A DNA stretch of 34,293 nt, taken from NCBI GenBank assembly GCA_035291605.1, contig DATDRS010000038.1, positions 1-34,293 on the forward strand, given 5' to 3'. This document shows positions 7,683 through 16,514 of the stretch, piece by piece; the first letter of the stretch is position 1; every line of letters starts with the position of its first letter. Below the pieces are notes generated by a model that was not told the origin of the DNA, did not search any database, and saw only the letters and a list, made by a program, of their open reading frames with translations. The position numbers and the translations under genes are program-made. Source of the DNA: DATDRS01 sp035291605. GTDB taxonomy: Bacteria; Chloroflexota; Anaerolineae; Anaerolineales; UBA6663.

Positions 7683-8219
7683 ATGTATCGCGCCATAGTT
7701 GTTGTGACCCTTTTCGCCCTCACCGTGGGCGCTCCATCTCACCTGGTCGAGGCCTCCGCTGCCCGGCGGCCAGGCGCGGATGTGCCCCCCGGGAGCAGTG
7801 AACCTGCCTTCCCGCCGGACTTTCTGTACCCCTCGCTCTTTCCCCCCGCCCCGTTCGTTGGCCCGCGCACCCGCCGCATCCAGGTTGACCTCTCCGAACA
7901 GCAGCTTGTCGCTTCTGAGGGCCTGACCCCCGTCCGCGCCTTTGCTGTCGCCACGGGCGACTGGGCGCACCCGACCATCGTCGGGCGTTATGCCGTCCAA
8001 TGGAAGCGCGAACGGATTGACCTGATCGGTCCTGACTATTATTACCGCGATGTCCCCTACGTCATGATGTTTGCCAGGCCGTTCTACATCCATGCTGCCC
8101 CGTGGCGCGCCGAGTTTGGCGCCCCCACCAGCCATGGCTGTGTCACGCTGGCGACCTCGGACGCAGCCTGGCTGTATGCCTGGGCCGATGTGGGAACCGA
8201 AATTGTCATTGTCTGGTAA
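7683..8219 (+). CDS. L,D-transpeptidase (YkuD family), secreted
   Basis: This protein of 178 residues starts at the ATG at 7683 with a signal peptide (MYRAIVVVTLFALTVGA). A Pro-rich stretch is followed by the YkuD domain (about 60-178). The catalytic motif is complete: YIHAAPW with the upstream histidine, then SHGCVTL with the catalytic cysteine. The usual following Arg/Asn is Thr here. The family forms 3-3 crosslinks in peptidoglycan or attaches proteins to it, outside the membrane. A TTG at 7602 would add 27 residues ahead of the signal sequence and is less likely. The stop lies 5 bases before the start of the next sensor kinase gene, so the two are probably co-transcribed. Confidence 0.88.
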   Translation: MYRAIVVVTLFALTVGAPSHLVEASAARRPGADVPPGSSEPAFPPDFLYPSLFPPAPFVGPRTRRIQVDLSEQQLVASEGLTPVRAFAVATGDWAHPTIVGRYAVQWKRERIDLIGPDYYYRDVPYVMMFARPFYIHAAPWRAEFGAPTSHGCVTLATSDAAWLYAWADVGTEIVIVW

Positions 8220-8224
8220 CCGCG

Positions 8225-11200
8225 ATGTGGGCCCGCTTGCAGCGATGGTGGCATGAGATCCCGGCCCAGGGCGCCATTGAACGCCAGCGCGTCATGGTGT
8301 TCCAGACGCTTTTGTCAGCCATGCTGGCGACGATCCTCGTGGCGATGTGGCTCAACGTCGTCGTGTTCGGCTCAGCCGCACTGACCCTCCGTGGGCTGGC
8401 GCCGAATGCGCTGGTCCTGCTCTGTGTCGTGGGCGCATGGACCGCGCTCCGGCGGGGTCGCTTCAAGGTGTCAGTTGGGATGGTGATCGGCGCCATCCTG
8501 CTCGGCCAGCTGCAGGCCTTGCTGACCACGGGCCTGCGAGCTGGCGGTGGGACGCTGCTTATCTCCGCCATTCCTATCGCGCTCGCCGGTCTGCTCATTG
8601 GGCGGCGCAGCTTGGTCCTCACCATCTCTGCGTGCGTGGCGACGGTGGCAAGCGTGGCTGTCCTCGAACAAGCCGGATGGCTGTCGGTGGGCGTAGCCTC
8701 GCCGAGCGACAGCGGTGACCAGGCGACGGTCGTGGTGTTCACCGTGGTCGTCAGCCTCTTGGGCTTCCTGCTCGATCGCTTCGGCATCACCCTCCGCGAA
8801 GCGCTGGCGAAGAGCGAGCGGGCGCAACGCGACGCAGAGCAGGCCGAAGCCGCCCTGCACGCCAGCGAGGCCCACTACCGATCGCTGGCTGAGGCCGCGC
8901 ACGATATGATCTTCATCATCAGTCGCGAGGGGCGTGTAGAGTACATCAACCGTTTTGCCGCCCGCGCTCTGGGACGGCAAGCGGAGGAAGTCATCAGCCA
9001 GCCCACCGCTGCCATTTTCCCGCCTCAAACGCTTGAGCATCAGACCCGCAACCTGCGGCAGGTGATCGAGACTCTCCAGCCGCTTTATGTCGAGGCTGAA
9101 ACGTCTTTCTCGGATCACGAGTTGTGGCTGGGCACATGGCTGGCGCCTTTGCTGGATGAGGCCGGCGCCGCGCGCGCCGTTCTGGGAATCTCGCGCGACA
9201 TCACCGAGCGCAAGCGGGCCGAGGCGGCCCTGCGGGAGAGCGAAGAACGATTCCGGCAGCTGGCCGAGAACATTCAAGATGTCATTTGGATCAGGGAGGC
9301 CGCCTCGGCGCGCATCCTCTACGTCAACCCGGCCTATGAGACCGTTTGGGGACGCTCGCGGGAAAGCCTGTACCGAGGTGAAACATCGTTTATTGAGACC
9401 ATTCACCCCGAGGATCGGGAACACGTCATGCGCCTGCAGCAGCGCCTGTCCGAGGCGGAGTTCGAGATCGTGGAATACCGGATTTTTCGCGCGGATGGGA
9501 CACCGCGGTGGATACGTGATCAGGCTTTCGCCGTTCGGGACAGCGCCGGCGTCGTCTCTCGCGTCGCGGGGATCGCCGAAGACATCACCGAACGCAAACA
9601 GGCTGAGGCCGCTCTACTGGAAGGGCAAACGCGCCTCAAGCTGCTGAACAGCATCGCCATCGGCATCACCTCGGGCATGTCTGCCGAGCAGATTATCGAG
9701 CGCGCCCTGCGCCGGATCAGCCAGTCTTTTCCCGCTGTCCGCGTGAGTTATGCCACGCTCGACGAGCGAGACGAGTTGCAGGTGTTGAAAGCCTTCGGAC
9801 CGCCGGATATGCCGCCGCTTGTGAGCGTGAAGGCCGATCTCTCTCATGCGCTGGAGTACCTCAAAATCCTGCGCCGGGGCGAGGTCATCATTGCCGAGGA
9901 TGTCCGCCACGATTCTCGGCTCACGCCGTTGAGCGCCCTCCTGGCTGCGAGTGAGACTCAGGCCATGCTGGTCGCGCCGCTCAGCCATTCCGAGCACCTG
10001 CTAGGGCTGCTAGAGTTCGCCGCGCCGCAGCCGCGTGACTGGACCGAGTATGAGCTGACGACGCTGACCGAGTTGGCCGATTATCTGTCCATCGCCCTGC
10101 GCAACGCTCAGGAGCAGCAGGCGCGCCAGGAGGCGGAGATGGCCACGCGCGCCGCCGTGGAGCGTTTGCAGATTGAACTATGGGAGCGCGAAAGGGCCGA
10201 GGCCGATTTGCGCGAAGCGGAGGCCAGATACCGCACCCTCGTCGAAGAAGCTCCGGCGATCACCTACATCATCTCCGTGGATGCCGGCGCCAAGATCAGC
10301 TACTACGTCAGCCCGCAAATCGAAACCGTGCTGGGCTTTTCTCCTGAGGCCTGGGTATCTGACCCCTATCTCTGGGATAAACAGCTTCATCCCGAGGACC
10401 GCGAATGGGTCATCGCCGCGGCGCAACACGCCCGGGCGACCGGGGAGCCGTTTTCCGCCGAATACCGCATCTTCACCCGTGATGGGCGCGTGGTGTGGTT
10501 TCACGACGAGGCGCGCTGGGTGCGCGACGAGGCGGGCCGCCCCCGGTTCATGCAGGGCATCGAGTTCGACATCACCGAGCGCAAGCGCGCCGAGGAGGCC
10601 TACCGCGCAGTCGTCGAGCATTCCCTGCAAGGACTGGTCATCATCCAGGATCGGCGGATCGTCTTCACCAACCCGGCTTTCGCCCGAACGCTGGGCTACA
10701 CGGTCGAGGAACTAACGGCCCTTTCGCCCCCGGACGTGTGGGCGCTTATCCATCCCGAGGATCAATCGCTCTTGTTCGGGCGCATGCAGGCCGGGGAAGC
10801 GGTATCGCCGAGTTATGAAATCCGCGCACTCCGGAAAGATGGCGCAGTGCGCTGGCTGCGAGGGTCGGCCAATCCAATCGAGTATGTGGGGCGACCGGCG
10901 ATGCAGGCCGCCTTCATTGACATCACCGAACGCAAACAGACGGAGGCCCTGCTCGCCCACCAGCTTCAGGAAAGCCAGACGCTGGCGCGGATCAGCCAGA
11001 TGCTGGCCGGCAGTTTGGACCTGCCCACCGTCCTGCATCAGATCGCGGAGGCCGCCGTCGCCCTGATCACACCCGCCGAGCGAGCCGTGATCCACCTGCT
11101 CGACCAGGTGGAGACGATCCTCGAACCCGTCGCCGTCGCCGGGCCGGATAGTGGAACCCTGCATCAGCGCATGAATTTTCAGTGGGGCAGGGGAGTCGCC

Positions 11201-12670
11201 GGGCTGGTCATCGCCGGCGGCCAAACCATCAATCTCCCGGATGCGCAGACGGACCCGCGGTATATGTCCCAGGAAGGCCGAGGCGGCCATGTGCGCTCGC
11301 TGCTGGTGGCCCTGGTGTATGCCGGTGAAAAACGCCTCGGGACGTTGAGCGTTTACAGCGTTGCGGTCGGCGTCTTCACCGCCGACGACGAACGTCTGCT
11401 GACGACGCTGGGAGCGCAGGCCGGGCTAGCCATCCAGAACGCGCAGCTGTTTGAAAGCGAGCGCCGCCGGGCCGAAGAGGCGGAAGCGCTGCAGCAAGTG
11501 ACCCAGACGCTAATCAGCCGCCTCAACCTGGACGAGCTGCTGCAAACCGTCGTGGAAGCGATCGCCACGATGGCCAGTTACCAGTACGTCAGCGTTTTCC
11601 TGCTCCAGGAAGAGGGATTGGTCCTGCGCGCCCGCAAGGGATACGCCCTCTCTGACGGCGGTACCTTGCGCCTGGACCAGGGCATCACGGGCCGTGTGGC
11701 CCGCACAGCCCAGCCGACCCTCGTGTCCGATGTGACGCAGGACAAGGACTTCCTTCCACTGGACGCCTTGCCCAACGTTCAGTCCGCTGTCGGCGTGCCC
11801 CTCCTGCACGCCGACGAGCTGTTGGGCGTTTTGTTGGTCGAGTCGACGGCTAGCCGGAGGCTGGACCAGAATGATCTCCATTGGCTGGTCAATGTGGGTC
11901 GTCAGTTGAGCCCTGTCATTGAAAATGCGCGCCTGTACGCCGACCTGGCGCATGCGCTTCAGGACGAGAAGGCCACCCGCGCACGGTTGGTGCAGACCGA
12001 GAAACTCGCGGCGATGGGGCGGCTGGTGGCCTCGGTGGCCCACGAGCTTAACAACCCGCTGCAGACCATCCAGAATGCGCTCTATCTGGTGAAACAGGAG
12101 AGTTCGCTGAGCGCGCAGGCGCGCGAGGATTTGCAGGTGGCCCTGAGCGAGGCCGACCGCATGGCCGGTTTGATCCACCGTTTGCGCGAGACCTACCGCC
12201 CGGCCGCGAGCGAGGAGTTCAAGGACGTTTCGCTCAATGTGCTCGTCGAGGAAGTGGAAAAGTTGATCGCAGTGCATCTGCGGCAGAGCCGGGTGGCCTG
12301 GGCGTTCGACGCCGATTTGACCCTCCCCTCCGTCCTGGGCTTGCGTGACCAGCTCAAACAAGCCGTCCTCAATCTCTGCCTCAACGCCGTGGAGGCGATG
12401 CCGCAGGGTGGGGCGTTGACCGTCCGCACGGACCGGGCGCCGGAAACCGGCGGCGTCTGGCTGACCGTTGCGGATATCGGGCCGGGCATTGAAGCAGACG
12501 CGCTGCCGAATATTTTTGACCCCTTCTTCACGACCAAATCCACCGGCACCGGCCTGGGGCTGGCGATCACCCACGACATCATCCGACGACACAACGGGCA
12601 TATTGAAGTGGAGAGTGTCGTGGGACGAGGCACGGCCTTTAGAGTCTGGCTGCCCGCTCAGTCTATTTAG
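8225..12670 (+). CDS. Membrane multi-PAS/GAF sensor histidine kinase
   Basis: The protein has 1481 residues from the ATG at 8225; the frame is open upstream but overlaps the transpeptidase gene. Domains in order are several N-terminal membrane helices (about 20-185), PAS (215-330), PAS (338-458), GAF (472-628), a coiled coil, PAS (667-782), PAS (792-902), GAF (918-1072), GAF (1092-1235), HisKA (1258-1322) with the phospho-accepting histidine in VAHELNNPLQT (His1273), and HATPase_c (1372-1478) with NLCLNAVEA, DIGPGI and GTGLGLAI. All catalytic boxes are intact, so it should autophosphorylate. No receiver domain is attached; the OmpR-type regulator 61 bases downstream is the obvious partner. 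The sensed signals are unknown. Confidence 0.93.
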   Translation: MWARLQRWWHEIPAQGAIERQRVMVFQTLLSAMLATILVAMWLNVVVFGSAALTLRGLAPNALVLLCVVGAWTALRRGRFKVSVGMVIGAILLGQLQALLTTGLRAGGGTLLISAIPIALAGLLIGRRSLVLTISACVATVASVAVLEQAGWLSVGVASPSDSGDQATVVVFTVVVSLLGFLLDRFGITLREALAKSERAQRDAEQAEAALHASEAHYRSLAEAAHDMIFIISREGRVEYINRFAARALGRQAEEVISQPTAAIFPPQTLEHQTRNLRQVIETLQPLYVEAETSFSDHELWLGTWLAPLLDEAGAARAVLGISRDITERKRAEAALRESEERFRQLAENIQDVIWIREAASARILYVNPAYETVWGRSRESLYRGETSFIETIHPEDREHVMRLQQRLSEAEFEIVEYRIFRADGTPRWIRDQAFAVRDSAGVVSRVAGIAEDITERKQAEAALLEGQTRLKLLNSIAIGITSGMSAEQIIERALRRISQSFPAVRVSYATLDERDELQVLKAFGPPDMPPLVSVKADLSHALEYLKILRRGEVIIAEDVRHDSRLTPLSALLAASETQAMLVAPLSHSEHLLGLLEFAAPQPRDWTEYELTTLTELADYLSIALRNAQEQQARQEAEMATRAAVERLQIELWERERAEADLREAEARYRTLVEEAPAITYIISVDAGAKISYYVSPQIETVLGFSPEAWVSDPYLWDKQLHPEDREWVIAAAQHARATGEPFSAEYRIFTRDGRVVWFHDEARWVRDEAGRPRFMQGIEFDITERKRAEEAYRAVVEHSLQGLVIIQDRRIVFTNPAFARTLGYTVEELTALSPPDVWALIHPEDQSLLFGRMQAGEAVSPSYEIRALRKDGAVRWLRGSANPIEYVGRPAMQAAFIDITERKQTEALLAHQLQESQTLARISQMLAGSLDLPTVLHQIAEAAVALITPAERAVIHLLDQVETILEPVAVAGPDSGTLHQRMNFQWGRGVAGLVIAGGQTINLPDAQTDPRYMSQEGRGGHVRSLLVALVYAGEKRLGTLSVYSVAVGVFTADDERLLTTLGAQAGLAIQNAQLFESERRRAEEAEALQQVTQTLISRLNLDELLQTVVEAIATMASYQYVSVFLLQEEGLVLRARKGYALSDGGTLRLDQGITGRVARTAQPTLVSDVTQDKDFLPLDALPNVQSAVGVPLLHADELLGVLLVESTASRRLDQNDLHWLVNVGRQLSPVIENARLYADLAHALQDEKATRARLVQTEKLAAMGRLVASVAHELNNPLQTIQNALYLVKQESSLSAQAREDLQVALSEADRMAGLIHRLRETYRPAASEEFKDVSLNVLVEEVEKLIAVHLRQSRVAWAFDADLTLPSVLGLRDQLKQAVLNLCLNAVEAMPQGGALTVRTDRAPETGGVWLTVADIGPGIEADALPNIFDPFFTTKSTGTGLGLAITHDIIRRHNGHIEVESVVGRGTAFRVWLPAQSI

Positions 12671-12691
12671 AGCCGATCCGTGAGCGGGGTC

Positions 12692-12720
12692 TTGTTTTTA
12701 TCAACCGCGCAGACTAAAAT
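12692..12720 (+). promoter_or_regulatory. Candidate promoter before the OmpR-type regulator
   Basis: TTGTTT (12692-12697), a 17-base spacer and TAAAAT (12715-12720) lie in the gap between kinase and regulator. The ATG follows 11 bases after the -10, so the leader would be only a few bases. The -35 is weak. Confidence 0.35.
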
Positions 12721-12731
12721 CGGATGCAGAG

Positions 12732-13535
12732 ATGACGCTGTCTGGGACTGTCCTGATCATTGACGACGAGCCGAGCCTGCGACAGACTCTCACGCATGTC
12801 TTGAAACAAGCCGGTTGCGACGCCGTGGCGGTAGCCGACGGCGCAGCCGCTTTACAGCGGCTGGCGTCCGCCGTCTACGACCTGATTTATCTCGACATTC
12901 ACCTGCCGGGCATGGACGGCCTGCAAGTGCTGAAAGAGGTCCATCGGCTCTACCCGCAACTCCCCGTCGTGTTGTTCACGGCTCATGCGTCGCTCCAATC
13001 GGCCATGGAAGCCGTGCGGCTGGGCGCGACCGACTACCTCACGAAGCCGATTGACCCCGAAACGCTGATTGCCCGGACGCGCGTGATCCTGGCGGAGCAG
13101 GCCACCGGGAAGCGGCGGCGTGAAATTCACGCGCAAATCGAAGCCTTGCAGGCTCAGCTCAAGGCCCTCGACCAGCCCGCGCCGCCCCTGGAGTCGCTGC
13201 CCATCACCCCGCCGCCGCCGGGGGGCCGTTTCCTGAAATCCGGCCAATTGATCATTGACCTTCAGGCCCGCCGGGCAACCTTCGGCGACAGGGTGCTGAC
13301 CATCCCCCCGGCAGCTTTTGATTATCTGGTCGTCCTGGCCCGGCATACGCCCGACGTTGTGGATTACCAAGCCCTGGTGGCCGAGGCGCAGGGCTACCGG
13401 ACGGACCGGCGCGGCGCGCAGGAGTTAGCCAAATGGCACATTCACGAGCTGCGCTCGGCCCTGGAACTCGATCCCCGGGAGCCTCGACACATCGTCAATA
13501 TTCGCGGCGTCGGCTACCGCCTCGTCGCAGATTGA
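12732..13535 (+). CDS. OmpR/PhoB-type response regulator
   Basis: This protein of 267 residues has an N-terminal receiver domain (5-120) with acidic pair Asp11/Asp12, phospho-acceptor Asp55 (LDIHLPGMDG), Thr83 and Lys105. A coiled linker (about 125-150) and a Pro-rich hinge lead to a C-terminal winged-helix DNA-binding domain (about 175-265) ending in HIVNIRGVGYRLV, the hallmark of the OmpR class. It is a transcription regulator, probably phosphorylated by the kinase encoded just upstream and perhaps by the hybrid kinase downstream. The receiver has the VLFTAHASLQSAMEAVRLGATDYLTKP pattern also common in NtrC-type receivers. Its target genes cannot be told from this sequence. Confidence 0.93.
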   Translation: MTLSGTVLIIDDEPSLRQTLTHVLKQAGCDAVAVADGAAALQRLASAVYDLIYLDIHLPGMDGLQVLKEVHRLYPQLPVVLFTAHASLQSAMEAVRLGATDYLTKPIDPETLIARTRVILAEQATGKRRREIHAQIEALQAQLKALDQPAPPLESLPITPPPPGGRFLKSGQLIIDLQARRATFGDRVLTIPPAAFDYLVVLARHTPDVVDYQALVAEAQGYRTDRRGAQELAKWHIHELRSALELDPREPRHIVNIRGVGYRLVAD

Positions 13536-13588
13536 TCTTTAAACCCTCCTCTAACTTCTCCTAGCCAACCATTTCAATCTAACCCCAA

Positions 13589-13617
13589 TCGTCAGCAGGC
13601 TTTGAATTCCTTATAAT
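13589..13617 (+). promoter_or_regulatory. Promoter of the dual-receiver kinase gene, leaderless type
   Basis: TCGTCA (13589-13594, weak), a 17-base spacer and a consensus TATAAT (13612-13617) end exactly 7 bases before the ATG at 13625. This predicts a leaderless transcript. The intergenic stretch before it shows no terminator hairpin. Confidence 0.55.
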
Positions 13618-13624
13618 CAGTGGC

Positions 13625-16447
13625 ATGAGCAACCTTACGCTGCCTGTCCACCTTACCGCGCGCATCCTGATCGTTGACGATCACCCCAACACAGCCTCGA
13701 TGCTGGCCCGCGCTCTGGGGCAGTTCAAAACGCCCGTGGAGATCCTCACGGCGCACAGCGGACCGGAAGCTATGACCCTGATGGGCGAGAAAGGCGTGGA
13801 GGTGCTCATCACCGACTTCATGATGCCAGGCATGAACGGACTGGAGCTGATTGAGAAACTCCAGGGCGGACGCGAGCCGGGACACAGCATTTTGATCACC
13901 GCCTACGATAGCCCCGGCCTGGCCGCGATTGCCCGCCGTCTGCAGGTCAACGATTACCTCGTCAAGCCCGTCCAGCCAGACAAGATCCGGGCCATCGTCA
14001 ACAAAGTGCTGGATGGCCTCACGGCCCCCAAGCCGCGCCCGGCGGACGGCCCAGCGCCATCTCATTTCAAGATTCTCGTGGCGGATGACCGGCCCGACAA
14101 CGTCCATTTGCTGTCCACGCGCCTCTCGCACGAGGGCTACGCTTTCGTCACCGCCTCGGATGGCGAAGAGACGCTGGAGAAGGTGCGCGCAGAGCAGCCC
14201 GACCTCGTCCTGCTCGACGTCAACATGCCCAAGAAGAACGGGTTCGAGGTGCTGGCCGAGATGCGGCATGACCCGGCAATCGCGCACATTCCCGTCATCA
14301 TCCTCACGGCGGCGCGCACCTCCCCCCGCGATTTGAGCGAGGGCCTGAGCCTGGGCGCGGACGACTACATCACCAAGCCCTTCGACTGGCGGGAACTGGC
14401 CGCGCGGGTGCGCGCCAAGCTGCGCGTCAAACACGCCGAAGACGCTCTGCGCCGCCGCAACCGCGAGCTGGGCCTGCTCCCCGAGATCGGGCAGGATTTG
14501 AGCGCCCGCCTGGATGTCGAAGAACTGGCCCACGTGACGCTGCAGCGCAGTCTCGAGGCCGTCCAGGCCACCAGCGCCCACCTCATTGTTTACCAGCCCG
14601 ACTCGCAGGCCGTCCAACAACTCGTCTATCCGCCGGAGGCCGTGCCGTGGTCCTCGACGGACGTGATGCAAAGATTCGCCGCGGAAGGCGTGGTGGCCTA
14701 TGTCGCCGACGCCCACGCGAGCGTCATCATTGACGATACGCAGACGCATGCACACTGGCTCTCCCTCCCCAACGATCCTTCCCGCTCAGCCATCGCCCTG
14801 CCCCTGCTTACCCGGCGCGGCGTCATCGGCGTGTTGACGCTGATCCACGAGGAACGGCCGGCCTACTTCACGCCGGATCATTCGATGCTGCTGCAAGCGA
14901 TCGCCGGCCAGGCGGCGATTGCCATCGAGAACGCCCAGTTTTACGCGATTGAGCGGAAACGGGTCAACGAATTGGTGGCCCTCAACCAGCTTACGCGCGA
15001 GATCAGTCTCTTCACACGTTCCGCCGAACTGTTCGAGCGCGTTCCCCCACTCATCCAAACCACGCTGGGCTATCCCATCGTCTCCCTGTGGGTGATCGAA
15101 GCCGGCGCGCCGAAGCTGGTGTCCCAGGCCGAGGTGAAAGGTGAGAAGAGCCTGCGGCTTTCGCTGTTGTCGTTGGCCCCGCAGCAAGTGGCGGTGACGG
15201 GCGAACCGGTGAGCATCTCCGGCGAGGTGGAGGAGCGCACCTCCCGCCGCCCCGGCGTGGACATCCCGCCCACCCAGTCGGCTATCGCCGTGCCGCTCTT
15301 CTGGCAGGCGAAGGCCAGCGGGGTCTTGGCTATTCATAGCTCGCAGCCTCAGGCTTTCCAGGAGAGCGACCGGGTATTACTGGAGACCCTGGCGGCCCAA
15401 GTTGCCACCGCGCTTGAACGGATCAGACTCTTCGAGTCGGTGGAGCAGGAACAGCACCGCCTGGCCGCCATCCTGCGCGGGGCTGCCGACGCCATCCTGG
15501 TGACCGACGCGGACGGGCAGCTGCAATTGGTCAACCCGGCGGGCGAGCGCCTCTTCACCGACGTAGACGCGCGGCTGGGACACCCCCTGCCCGCCGACCG
15601 GGGTTACGACGACCTGATCCGTCTCCTGGCGCGCGCGCGCGCCGCGAACGCCTCGCTGCAGGATGAGATTGCCTGGCCAGATAAACGCACCTTCTCCGTC
15701 ATGACCACGCCCATCGAAGAGGGCGGGCACGTGGCGGTACTGCACGACGTGACGCACTTCAAGCATCTCGAGCGGGTGAAGAACGAGTTCCTAGCCGCCG
15801 CTTCTCACGACCTCAAAAATCCGCTCACGGCCATCCTGGGCTATACCAATTTGATGGAGGCGGTTGGACCGCTCAACGACCAGCAGAAGACGTTTGTGGA
15901 GCGGATGCAATATGCAACCAAACAGATGCACGACCTGGTGCAAAGCCTGCTGGACCTGGCGCGGGTGGACATGGGCGTAGAGCTGCGCCCTGAAATTTAC
16001 AGCCTGAGCGAAATCCTCTCGGCGCTCTCGATGGAGTTCCGAGGACAGGCCGAGGCCAAGCGGCAAACGCTCACCTGGCGGGCGCCCAAGCAGGACATCG
16101 TGGTCAACGTGGATTTGTCGCGCATCCAGCAGGTGTTCCGCAACCTGGTGAGCAACGCGATCAAATACACGCCCGACGGCGGCCACGTGACCCTCACGGC
16201 GGATGCGAACGGCGCCTTTGCCCAGGTGGCGGTGCAGGACACGGGCATCGGCATCCCGGCGAGTGATCTGCCGTTCATCTTCGACAAGTTCTACCGCGTG
16301 TCCTCCGACGCCACCCAAGATATCGAGGGCAACGGCCTGGGCCTGGCGATTGTGAAGTCTATTGTGGAACAGCACGGCGGGCAGGTGTCGGTGGAAAGCG
16401 CGGTCGGCAAGGGTAGCACCTTCAGCGTCCTGCTGCCGCTCCCCTAG
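13625..16447 (+). CDS. Hybrid histidine kinase with two N-terminal receiver domains, REC-REC-GAF-GAF-PAS-HisKA-HATPase
   Basis: This 940-residue protein has no membrane segment and should be cytoplasmic. Receiver 1 (about 12-135) has Asp18/Asp19 and phospho-acceptor Asp64 (ITDFMMPGMNG). Receiver 2 (about 145-270) has phospho-acceptor Asp198 (LLDVNMPKKNG). GAF domains at about 283-440 and 450-605 follow, then a PAS (610-715). The HisKA domain (717-785) carries His728 in ASHDLKNPL. HATPase_c (825-940) has NLVSNAIKYT, DTGIGI and GNGLGLAI. Receivers at the N-terminus of a kinase usually make it an intermediate that takes phosphate or an allosteric signal from another kinase. The gene follows the kinase/regulator pair, so the three may form a branched relay; that is inference. 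Confidence 0.93.
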   Translation: MSNLTLPVHLTARILIVDDHPNTASMLARALGQFKTPVEILTAHSGPEAMTLMGEKGVEVLITDFMMPGMNGLELIEKLQGGREPGHSILITAYDSPGLAAIARRLQVNDYLVKPVQPDKIRAIVNKVLDGLTAPKPRPADGPAPSHFKILVADDRPDNVHLLSTRLSHEGYAFVTASDGEETLEKVRAEQPDLVLLDVNMPKKNGFEVLAEMRHDPAIAHIPVIILTAARTSPRDLSEGLSLGADDYITKPFDWRELAARVRAKLRVKHAEDALRRRNRELGLLPEIGQDLSARLDVEELAHVTLQRSLEAVQATSAHLIVYQPDSQAVQQLVYPPEAVPWSSTDVMQRFAAEGVVAYVADAHASVIIDDTQTHAHWLSLPNDPSRSAIALPLLTRRGVIGVLTLIHEERPAYFTPDHSMLLQAIAGQAAIAIENAQFYAIERKRVNELVALNQLTREISLFTRSAELFERVPPLIQTTLGYPIVSLWVIEAGAPKLVSQAEVKGEKSLRLSLLSLAPQQVAVTGEPVSISGEVEERTSRRPGVDIPPTQSAIAVPLFWQAKASGVLAIHSSQPQAFQESDRVLLETLAAQVATALERIRLFESVEQEQHRLAAILRGAADAILVTDADGQLQLVNPAGERLFTDVDARLGHPLPADRGYDDLIRLLARARAANASLQDEIAWPDKRTFSVMTTPIEEGGHVAVLHDVTHFKHLERVKNEFLAAASHDLKNPLTAILGYTNLMEAVGPLNDQQKTFVERMQYATKQMHDLVQSLLDLARVDMGVELRPEIYSLSEILSALSMEFRGQAEAKRQTLTWRAPKQDIVVNVDLSRIQQVFRNLVSNAIKYTPDGGHVTLTADANGAFAQVAVQDTGIGIPASDLPFIFDKFYRVSSDATQDIEGNGLGLAIVKSIVEQHGGQVSVESAVGKGSTFSVLLPLP

Positions 16448-16514
16448 CCGGTAGCCTCAGGTGTATGAGTTCCCACTGGGCCAATGACCGTCTAGTTCTT
16501 CTAAGGGCTTTGAG

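Noticed and set aside
8102..8224. Upstream extension of the first multi-PAS kinase
   Set aside because: It overlaps the catalytic end of the L,D-transpeptidase; the ATG at 8225 is 5 bases after that gene's stop.
13536..13624. Terminator between the response regulator and the dual-receiver kinase
   Set aside because: No stable hairpin or T-run is visible; only a promoter is seen.
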